Source: Batillaria attramentaria (Eukaryota; Mollusca; Gastropoda; Batillariidae). From it: 64,000 nt of DNA. The notes under the pieces are model-generated. The model made no database searches and was not told where the DNA came from. It was given only the letters and a program-made list of their open reading frames with translations. Within the stretch, counting starts at the first letter, position 1. Each line of letters begins with the position of its first letter. Where the stretch lies: contig JACVVK020000153.1 in the NCBI GenBank assembly GCA_018292915.2, positions 919,001 through 983,000 on the forward strand. The letters are read 5' to 3'. Position numbers and translations under genes: made by a program. Below, piece after piece: positions 55,469 through 64,000 of the stretch.

Positions 55469-56310
55469 AACCTTATACGAAAAACAGACATAGGAAATAG
55501 GAATGATAGTAAAAGAAATAGAATGGAAGTAGAAAAGAAACCAGGACATGAACTGATGGTCTTTTTAAACTGTTGGCGATTACTGTGTCACAACACTGAC
55601 TAAAATGGTAGGACAAAAAAAAAAAACCAACAAAAACACCTTTTAAAACGCAAATAGAGAAACAGGTAGATAGATATATAGACAGATAAATTTAAAAAAT
55701 ACTGCGCTGATCAGTGCTGGAACAACATATTGGATTGTCACCGAGTATACAAGACGGTTTACTTACCTCACCACACCAGTTTCTCCAGAAATTGTGAACG
55801 CCTGTCGCAGCAAACTTTGCAAACTTATTTCGCAGCAGGAAGAAATTCAGATCGTCTGCGTTGACACGAGTGTTCCAGCTCAACTGACAACGGAGTGCGG
55901 TCGCCAGGGGAGCATGCAATACCTACCTCTTTAAACTTATGATCGTGTATGACGTTAGCTACGCCGTCTCGGAAAGCACAACAGTTTTTCAGAAACTGGA
56001 ACGTGCTACCGTCCTGGCGAGCTGTGAAAATGCAGAGCTTGCGCACGGGTGGTTTGCAGGGATGAAGGGGCAGGGTTCAAGCACTAAAGAGTTTGCCTAG
56101 GCGTAAATAGACAAAAGAAGTCAGTATTGTATATATAGCGATACCGTTATGCATGTTACAAGTAACAAGGCTACTAGGTCTTTACGAAGAAGACAAAAAT
56201 GACGAACAAAGTTAAAATGAAATGAAAATATCAAATTACATTTTATTCTTACAATTATCATGAAAATCAAAACTACCCAAAGGACTATGGTTGCTTCACC
56301 CTCCCACCGC

Positions 56311-56313
<3 letters not shown>

Positions 56314-56383
<70 letters not shown>
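56314..56383. repeat. (AC)n array at the 3' end of the LINE fragment
   Basis: A pure AC array lies at the end of LINE homology on the minus strand, in place of the sequence present in segmental copy B. Confidence 0.9.
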
Positions 56384-56385
<2 letters not shown>

Positions 56386-56985
56386 CGCAGAACACAGCCT
56401 TCTGGTCACCGCTTCCGAGATCTGTAAGACTCGCTCCAATAAATCATTTGTTAAGTAAACGGATTGCATTTGGTACAAAGCTGTTCTTGAATTTGTTCTT
56501 ATTGCACTTAACACATCGATATCGTCTGCTTGAGGGAAGTTACTCAAATTCTTTGTTGAGTGGATGTGAGTGGTCAGCGAGAATACTGCACGCCGCGCAA
56601 GACTGCACGCTCGCAAATATCGGTGAGAGACGGAGTCGGTAAGCCAACAATTTTGGCCGCCGTTTTTGCTACACGAAATAGGCGGTTTTTGTCGGCAACA
56701 GAAAGAGTTGGAAAAAAACCGATGCTGCAATACGTGAGCAACGGCTCGACAATACTGCGATATAGGACTGAGAAAAAGCAGTGTCGGTTCTACATCAAAG
56801 CCACGCAGTTTGCGCAGGACGAACAATCTCTCCTGAGCCTTCTTTTGTACAACAGAGACGTGCTGGCTGAAAGTGAAACTTGAATCAAGGGTTAAACCCA
56901 GGTATTTAAAAGTCGCCACCTGTTCTACAGGAACACCATTCACAAGGGTGGTTGCATCAATGCTATCATCTGCCCCATCCTGTAA
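56386..56985 (-). mobile_element. LINE reverse transcriptase C-terminal fragment
   Basis: The minus-strand reading VNGVPVEQVATFKYLG, LDSSFTFSQHV, LFVLRKLRGF is the classic segment just after the reverse transcriptase catalytic core. Frameshifts follow and the copy is 5'-truncated at a perfect palindrome (56983-57014). It is absent from segmental copy B, so it inserted after duplication. Confidence 0.8.
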
Positions 56986-57014
56986 AGTTGTTTCTCTATA
57001 GAGAAACAACTTTA
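56983..57014. repeat. Perfect 32-bp palindrome
   Basis: Two 16-bp complementary arms (TAAAGTTGTTTCTCTA and its complement) sit exactly at the 5' truncation point of the LINE fragment. Confidence 0.92.
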
Positions 57015-57496
57015 AAACGACCATATGATATAACCACGCTGTCTCATCATGATTCCCGTGGCACACTTTACCAGTCATTTTCTAAAAAATGGCCGCTTTT
57101 CAACAGCAAATTTTCAGCCAACATGTTTCATGCCTACACCATGCCACAGAAATCATTTTAATACCCAAGAAAGCTTATTTTCTGCACTTTCCAGTTGTAC
57201 CAGTAACTCCATCTGCCTTAACTCACCTTTTGGTTTTTTCTCCCTTTGAATGAGCCAATAATACCATCGGCAGAAATGACAAAATGTCAGTTTTTCTGCA
57301 TAAAAAAACCCAATGCTTTATTCCACACGGGAAATAGCTGCAAGAAGTGCAATGCCAGGAAAAATTTCAAGACAGTTTAGTCACTACATTTACCTGTGAA
57401 ATGTATCCACTTGACTGCTATCATCGCTCTACTGGGAATGTGTCATGCAACATTATTTCATGGACTGACATACATGTCAAGTGCACTAACACTCAC

Positions 57497-57887
57497 AGGT
57501 AGATCTTCACTCCCAATAAACACACCCGTCAGGTTATTTCCATACAGGCACCCGGTATCGAGCCCCGTGGCATGCGGCCATCGCTGGAAACCCCTACGAG
57601 CATCATGGCCGAAATATACATGTTCAGGGCCTTGCCAAAGCGATGCCCAAGGGACACCGTTTTCAATTTTACTGGTCCCAACCAGTCCTCTGCTGCCAAA
57701 AAACACATCTTCTTGGATGATGTTGCGCATGTGGGTGAGATTTTCCAGACTTTGCTGGTCGCACGGCAGGCCAGGGACAAATCCAGCGTGGACGATGACG
57801 GTCCGCTTGGATGGAATGTATATTGTGTAGGGCAACTTTTGCAGGAACCAGAAGTCGTCCTCTGTCAGTTTACGCAACCACTGGTAC
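57497..57887 (-). CDS. ApaH-like (ALPH-type) metallophosphatase, internal exon
   Basis: This 391-bp exon (phase: one G, then 130 codons) encodes the C-terminal half of a calcineurin-type phosphoesterase of the ApaH/diadenosine tetraphosphatase-like group. Motifs seen are WLRKLTEDDFWFLQKLPY, the metal-binding VIVHAGFVPG, WASLWQGP, VYFGHDARRGFQ and GLDTGCLYGNNLTG. The acceptor is gttgcag before 57887 and the donor is gtgagt after 57497. The N-terminal GDxxDxG and GNHD/E exons were not found in the expected upstream region (58100-60000) and no final exon was found to the left. It may be a gene with distant exons or a fragment. ApaH-like enzymes cleave dinucleoside polyphosphates or RNA caps; the substrate here is unknown. 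Confidence 0.75.
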
Positions 57888-58049
57888 CTGCAACAGCGAC
57901 CACAAAAAAAAAAAAAATGATTGCATGAGACTGCATGAAAATAAGTAATTACTAATAATAAATCAATAAATAGCCACATGGCAAAAGACAATCTGTCAGG
58001 GTTGATTTAGTCACAGATGTGTCACACCCATGAAGTGGGTGAGTCTCAC

Positions 58050-58100
58050 CTGTTTGGCAACAGCCTCAGCATTTGTCCCGTAGCACACGCACTCTGGGCT
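58050..58100 (-). CDS. Possible preceding exon of the ApaH-like gene
   Basis: On the minus strand a frame reading SACATGQMLRLLPN ends AG before gtgaga (donor at 58049). Joined to the next exon's first G it gives Arg and continues in frame into YQWLRKL. The acceptor is uncertain, with several cag near 58096-58110. The sequence is not strongly diagnostic. Confidence 0.35.
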
Positions 58101-58418
58101 GACTCAGGAATATACACAATACACGTCACTTCGCAAACGTCTTATTCCAGTATATCATCACTGTTTCCCCTCAGTCTTAAAGTCCAACTACTCTTTACAC
58201 TGAAACCTGTCAGCTACAATGTCTTTCAAACTAGCATTATATATAAGTCAAAGTCTCAAAATCAGACGATAAGGCTATAGTCAAAGATTCAATTGCACGT
58301 TTTATGCAGAATATGTTGTAGCCTGAAATGAAACTGGTTTCGTGTTTACTTTGATAGGTATATCACAGTTTACACTTTCTCTCATGTTCTTATGGGCCAA
58401 ATGTCCTGTATTATTACA

Positions 58419-58545
<127 letters not shown>

Positions 58546-59227
58546 GTCACCCAAGTACCGGTACAACTCGGTCTTTATTTCGAAACATTTCTGAGGAAAG
58601 TAGGACGACAGTTGTTTCAGCAAATAGCTGATGTCACCATACTGGCACGACGCCAACTGGATTGACGCACATCATTCCTCGTGAATGGGAATTCCCGTAA
58701 CTAAAGCAATCGTCCTTTCGCGAAGAAATGCTCAGCTTACAAAATCAGGGCCGTGGGGGGAACTAGTCAGAAAAAAAAATCATGATGTGCGCGTCTGCTC
58801 TAAACGAAGCCACTCGTTTTCGTTATATATACAAATTACAAACCTACGACAAAGAAGACAATAATTAAAAACTGAACTGATAAGTAAAAGTACTGCATCA
58901 CGTTTACGATTGTAAACATTTAGAACAAGGAAGGACGAGCTGATTTTCTCTCTTAAAAGGTCTCAAGTTGATAAACATGATAATTATAGGAATGTGCTGC
59001 TAGTCGTTTCCACGGTGCCGATTTCAGTATTGTATATACAGAGAACGCGCACGTCTATATATCACAATGCAAACAAGCTAGTCAAATATATATACAAAGA
59101 AAACGCAAACTAGAATAGTACATCTAACATCAAAGAAGGTATGCCTGTGATTAGGACCCCTCTGAACGGTAGCTTTGTACAGTACAAATAATGATAACAC
59201 TTGTTTCTAACAAATACTCGTGATATG

Positions 59228-59824
59228 TGAGACCGGGTCATACACGGCCCCTATTTACTGTTATTTTTGGATTGCCATGTTTGTGCCATGCGTGCTGGTT
59301 TTGCCCATCGCAGTTCTGGAATATTCTTTTAGTTTTAGTTTTGTATTTCTCTTTTATGTGTAGCATGTTATTGTTCCTAGTGGTGAATCTTTGGCTATCA
59401 CCTGAACGAGTATTTGTATTCATGGATACGTTTTCCTTTGTTTGGCTAGGCTGTAATGCCTCCCCTTTCTCCCCACGTGGCCGTGCCTTTGTTTTCCCCT
59501 TCCGGCCCATTGTGTAGTCGCGTGACGTCACATGGCGTCACCGGATGTACATTATGTAATCCACCCGCCTATATAAGCCGGGTGGTCCACTAGCCACGCG
59601 TCTTTCAGTTTGAGTGTACGTGGCCAGAGAGGACGTCGCCGGAGTTAGTGTGCTGTTGTAGTTTTCTTTGTCGAGCCGCACTCTTAGGAGAGACCACGTG
59701 TTCCAGATTTTCCGCCATCACACTCTATGCAACTCTCATTCTGCACTGTTGTTCCTGGATGTAAATAAACCAACACAAGTCAAAGCGACCACTGCGTTGA
59801 GTCCCTTGCCTGCACACGGTTACA
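59228..59824 (+). mobile_element. Solo LTR, 597 bp, with target duplication
   Basis: It begins TGAGACCGGGTC, ends GCACACGGTTACA (TG...CA) and is flanked by TATG at 59224-59227 and 59825-59828 (5 bp ATATG if the boundary shifts by one). A TATA box TATATAAG lies at 59570-59577 and AATAAA at 59764-59769, in the order expected for U3-R. Flanking DNA on both sides aligns with segmental copy B, which lacks it. No internal retrotransposon coding sequence is present. Orientation is inferred from TATA and AATAAA. Confidence 0.85.
59570..59577 (+). promoter_or_regulatory. TATA box of the solo LTR
   Basis: TATATAAG is followed about 30 bp later by a CTTTCAGTTTG start-like region; AATAAA lies 190 bp downstream. 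Confidence 0.65.
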
Positions 59825-60332
59825 TATGAATAGATAAACACTCGTGGTGTGACCTTAAAAGGTTTTAAAAAAAAGTATCTTGTGACCAAGATCGACACAC
59901 TGAAGACACAATTAAACTTCAAAACAGCATAGACCCAAACTACTGCAAAGAGCTCTAGAAAATTCCGCGGCATAACATTGATATAATTATGTGCTCAATG
60001 CGTGAGAGGCTAGGTAATCTAGTAATCCGTAGATTTGTTTCTTTTGTTTCTTTAATCATTATTAGTATTCATAATTTTATCTAAACGGGCTAATTCTATC
60101 TTTGCTAAATCAGCTTATTTTGTGGAACAGTTTTGTTCGTGACTGCGACTGTGCGCTCGAAATTCTCTATCATGATGATTAGTACAGCTCTTATCGCGAT
60201 ACAATGTTTTTTACTTAATCTTCAAAAGCTAACACCAGCCAACAAACTCACTCTCACACATATTGTAAACAGAAGGTCTAGACTAAACGATCGCAGTAAA
60301 TGGCCCCCCATGCAATGACGTCTGTATTTATT

Positions 60333-62850
60333 ACCTTTTATGGTTATGACATCGACATGTGTGCGCGCGCCGTCATTATTATACATGACTGCATTGAGCT
60401 ACTCGGGCCACACTTAAGCCCGCGGTGAAACTAAAAACGCGCTGCGCAGCCCTTAGAGACTGCGTCAACGACTGTAAACGCTTGCTCACTACTGCACTGC
60501 ACTCTCAATAATGCACTGTATGATTCGTATGCAATATACAATAAGTCATAAAATAAGTGTTTGTAATTTTCCTATTTGCATGAGCAGTAAAGTTGCACTA
60601 AGCTTTGTAAGCTTTGTTTTCACAGGGACCGTAAGTTGTAGTTCAACTTCCACGCATTAGTGCATGACACCAATGGTCTACATTTTGTTTTGTTTTTGGT
60701 TGTTTTTTTGTTTTGTTTTGTTTTTGTTTTTTGGGTTTTTTTTGTTTTGTTTGTTTGTTTGTTTTTTGTTTGTTTGTTTTGTTTTGTTTTGTTTTTTTTG
60801 GGGGGGGGTCTTTGGTTTTTCTGTTTGTACACAATCCGCTAAGGTGAACTCCTCAAAATGTAATGGCCGCCACTGACTTATGGGTACAGTGTCTTTTCCC
60901 GGAATGAAAGTTAATAAGTTTCCTCTTTCGAGAATATCGTTGTATATGTTCCTTCATACTTCTACAGATGTGAGTGGTGTGACGATGCATGTTATGAGGC
61001 ATTGTGCGTTCTCTCCGTCCAAACGTGATATCAAAACAAGACACTGGCAAAACAAAACACTTGTGTACAAGTTTTGGCCCTGACGGGATTCGCACCCGAG
61101 ATCTTACGATTTTAAGGTCCGAGGTAACCGCCCCTCGCACCATCCCAGCCGTATACGAAAATTACAAATAAAACAGAAATAGGAAATAGGAATGGAAGTA
61201 GAAGAAATCAGGAAATCAGAACTGGTGATCTTTTTAAACTGTTGGCGATTACTGTGTCACAACACTGACTAAAATGGTAGGACAAAAACACAACAACAAA
61301 CACTTGTTAAAACGCAAATAGAAAACCAGGTACATATACAGACAGATAAATAAAAAAAATACTGCGCTGATCAGTGCTAGAACAACATATTGGATTGTCA
61401 CCGAGTATACAAGACGGTTTACTTACCTCACCACACCAGTTTCTCCAGAAATTGTGAACGCCTGTCGCAACAAACTTTGCAAACTTATTCCGCAGCAGGA
61501 AGAAATTCAGCTCGTCTGCGTTGACACGAGTATTCCAGCTCAACTGACAACGGAGTGCGGGTGCAATACCTACCACCTTAGACATACGATCGTGTATGAC
61601 GTCAGCTTCCTAAGGCTAGCGAAATTACGCCGTCTCGGAAAGCACAACAGTTTTTTTTCAGAAACTGGAACGTGCTACCGTCCTGGCGAGCTGTGAAAAT
61701 GCAGAGCTCACGTTTGCAGGGGAAAAGGGGCAGGGTTCAAGCACTAAAGAGTTTGCGTAGAAGTAAATAGACAAGAGAAGTCAGTGTTGTATATAACGAA
61801 ACCGTAATGCATGTTACAAGTAACAAGGCTACTTGGTCTTTCCTTTACGAAGAAGACAAAAATGACGAACAAAGCTAAAATGAAGTGATAAAATCAAATT
61901 ACATTTTATTCTTACAATCATCATGAAAACTAACATGAAAAATCAAAACTACCCAAAGGACTATGGTTGCTTCAAATAGAAAATCATCGCAGATTTCTGA
62001 CGGTTTAAATCTGATCCACATTATAAAAAATGCTCAGTGTCCGTTTCAGTATTGTGTACAGAGAACGTGTAATCATGTGGTGAGACCATTCAAAAGGACA
62101 AAGTCGCCCAGCCACTTTTGAGAAACTTGGGGAAAAAAAAGAAAGAGGGGGGGGGGGAGGAGGGGGGGAGGATCCACTTAACCGATTTTCAGGTTGATTT
62201 CATTTTCGCGTCTTTAAACAGCTTACAACTTCTCTGAAAGTTTCAAAGCTCAAATTAATGTATCCTATAAATATGTGTAAAAAACCGACTATATGATATA
62301 ACCACGCTGTCTTATCATGATTCCCGTGGCACACTTTACCAGTCATTTTCTCAAAATGGCCGCTTTTCAACAGCAATTTTCAACCAACATGTTTCATGCC
62401 TACACCATCCTACAGAAATCATTATAATACCCAAGAAAGCTTATTTTCTGCACTTTCCACTTGTACCAGTAACTCCATCTGCCTTAAATCACCCTTTGGC
62501 TTTGTCTGCCTTCTGTTGGGTCACATCACATGTTCACACAAAAATAGCTGATTCAGTCGTCACATGTACCACGAAATGCTGAATGATACGCCTGTAAATA
62601 TAACACCAAAGATGGAATATTCGTGATCAGGACTGGTCTGAGCGTTAGCGTTGTACAAATCATAACCTTTGTTATCTACCAAAGGCTCGTAATAAAGCTG
62701 ATCACGCTAACTGGCCCGTCTGCATCTTGAAGGTAAGTATATATACGCGTGATGTGGCCTTAACGATTTAAAAATATATCATGTGACCAAGATCTATTAT
62801 TTGAAGGCGCAAAGTACAAAGCTGTGACCATTACGTTAGATAAATGACTA
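60333..62850. repeat. Segmental duplication, copy B
   Basis: The direct-orientation partner of 54745-59950. It contains a T-rich/TTTTG tract (60680-60810) and poly-G (62146-62170) not seen in copy A, and lacks the LINE fragment, phosphatase exons and LTR. It leads directly into the 3' flank of the paralogous gene at 63279. Confidence 0.8.
61076..61146 (-). other. tRNA-like sequence, duplicate of 55398-55468
   Basis: The same A/B-box structure with a better T arm (CTCGGGTGCGAATCCCG) and the same UAA-like anticodon loop. It probably belongs to a SINE carried within the segmental duplication. Confidence 0.5.
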
Positions 62851-63165
62851 TAGCGTAAAACTGATCTAGATATGTATACAAGTTGTGACACCAAATGACT
62901 ACAAGTGCGTGTAAATGCACCAGAATCAAATACGTGTAAAATGAATACAATACAGAAAATTTCCTATCAAAATAGTCAGTTACATAAAAAATCAGATATT
63001 GTCCTGAAAAGGTAGTGGGGAAAACCCACACAGACTAACATTTCAATTTTTCCGGGGGTGCGAGTGTGCAGTATGCTTTGTGTGTTTGATTTGAGAAGCG
63101 CTGAATGGTTGTTTGATAATGGTTGTTTATTTGTTTCTTCCGGATAACGATAGAATTGTTTGTGG

Positions 63166-63264
63166 GTTTTTTTGTTTGTTTGTTTGTTTGTTTGTTTGTT
63201 TGTTTGTTTGTTTGTTTGTTTGTTTGTTTGTTTGTTTGTTTGTTTGTTTGTTTGTTTGTTTGTT
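63166..63264. repeat. (TTTG)n microsatellite
   Basis: About 24 nearly perfect TTTG units just downstream (3') of the minus-strand gene at 63279. Confidence 0.95.
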
Positions 63265-63278
63265 TTTGTTTTCCGACG

Positions 63279-64000
63279 TTACACATCGCTGAGAGTATTC
63301 TCTTTATCATCAGCTCGAAACAGTGACTTGATCCACTCGATCAGGCGAGTAAACAAACTCTTCAGTTGCTCCACCCCCGACACTACGATGCTTTTCAGAG
63401 TCTCCCAAAGACGAGTGACCCTGTCCAGCAGCCAGCGCAGCAGCCTGTTCCACCAGGAACCTCCGTTGGGCGTCGGACCTCCGTGTCCACTTCCAGTTCT
63501 ACCATCGTCGTCCTCATCCAGATGATCTTCCAGGACATTCAGAAAGTCCATCACGCCTTGCACTTCGCTCTTCGCTCTCTTCACAAACTCCTTTTTCTCT
63601 GGCTTGGTCAGCTCTCGGCCCTGCGAGGTGGCCTGCTGGACGTCTGTGGAGAGGGTCTCCAGTCCCTTGTCGACAGTGTAAACCGATTCCTTGAGTTTGG
63701 GTGGAGTTGCGGGGTCATTCGTGATGGACTCCGCCTGAAACTTCAGCACCGACTGCATCTTACATTCTGCGCCCCCAGCTGAGGCTGAAGTTCCTCCGGC
63801 TTGGGCAGATCTAGGCTGAGGCAGGTTCTGAGTATTGTTGGGAGCGGCTCTTCTGGCGGCAGCGAGGTGCTTTTCTTCTTCTTGCTGGCGAGCCCGGCGC
63901 AGTTCACGTTCTCGGTTGACGTTCTTGTCTGCCTGGGTACTTCTCAGTACGGCGGGAGGGCCAGTCGCTCTGACACTTGGTGTCTGATGCAGATCCGGAG
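63279..64000 (-). CDS. Paralogue of the 51230 protein, 5'-partial
   Basis: The frame is open from the window edge (64000) to the stop at 63279-63281, about 240 codons. I see no reason to start at the internal Met near 63758, because the upstream frame continues with plausible protein: a charged, coiled-coil-like NRERELRRARQQEEEKHLA and a Pro/Gln/Ala-rich link. From about 63725 it matches the 51230 protein (ITNDPATP.KLKES, STDVQQATSQGR, RAKSEVQGVMDFLN). The amphipathic tail SWWNRLLRWLLDRVTRLW ends with an extra 10 residues, RADDKENTLSDV, replacing the early stop of the other copy. The N-terminal halves differ. Function unknown. Confidence 0.75.
   Translation of the reverse strand, partial: PDLHQTPSVRATGPPAVLRSTQADKNVNRERELRRARQQEEEKHLAAARRAAPNNTQNLPQPRSAQAGGTSASAGGAECKMQSVLKFQAESITNDPATPPKLKESVYTVDKGLETLSTDVQQATSQGRELTKPEKKEFVKRAKSEVQGVMDFLNVLEDHLDEDDDGRTGSGHGGPTPNGGSWWNRLLRWLLDRVTRLWETLKSIVVSGVEQLKSLFTRLIEWIKSLFRADDKENTLSDV

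Noticed and set aside
57018..57078. GNHD string (minus strand, CHGNHDETAW) resembling the phosphatase metal-binding motif
   Set aside because: It lies 3' of the exon that carries the later motif (VHAG), the wrong order for the enzyme, and recurs in segmental copy B (near 62320) with no phosphatase exons. Treated as coincidence.
59227..59517. 96-residue plus-strand ORF with hydrophobic stretches
   Set aside because: It lies entirely in the solo LTR (U3 region) and has no protein-like features beyond T-rich composition.

Overview
The window looks like nuclear DNA from an invertebrate animal, most likely a marine mollusc and perhaps a gastropod (inference). The reasons are many short introns of about 100-700 bp with GT-AG borders, very dense (GT)n, (CT)n, (TTGA)n and (TTTG)n microsatellites, several tRNA-derived SINE families, truncated LINEs, MITE-like elements, and a giant animal-type immune E3 ligase gene.

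Region 1 (1-1340): a degraded 3' end of a non-LTR retrotransposon, probably inside an intron of the next gene. Region 2 (1341-41378, + strand): the C-terminal two-thirds of an RNF213/mysterin-like gene. I could chain 67 coding exons with matching phases into about 3,528 codons ending at TAA 41376-41378; the 5' exons lie left of the window. In order they carry a P-loop AAA module, the two canonical AAA+ modules (Walker A GETGCGKT and GKPGSSKS), an acidic 245-residue exon, a RING finger, the RZ zinc finger, and the conserved C-terminal tail. The introns are full of microsatellites, SINEs, fold-back elements and tandem exon duplications.

Region 3 (41379-about 48920): presumed 3' UTR followed by non-coding DNA. 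It contains a decayed tandem copy of the last exon plus downstream sequence (about 42555-45015) and two tiny LINE insertions with target-site duplications. Region 4 (48921-50805): a second copy of a hairpin-ended composite element also found in the RNF213 intron at 13006-14245. Each copy holds a different PIF/Harbinger-like MITE with a TWA target duplication.

Region 5 (51230-64000): two minus-strand paralogues of an unrecognised protein family (51230-52276 and 63279-64000, the latter open at the window edge). Around and between them lie diverged segmental duplications (54745-about 59950 and 60333-about 62850), a terminal-inverted-repeat element rich in AGGTCA-type motifs (53686-54722), an ApaH-like phosphatase gene fragment on the minus strand (57497-about 58100), a LINE fragment, tRNA-like sequences and a solo LTR (59228-59824).

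Functionally the only well-understood gene is RNF213: a dynein-like AAA+ E3 ubiquitin ligase linked in vertebrates to cell-autonomous defence and lipid metabolism. The rest is a repeat-rich, duplication-prone flank.
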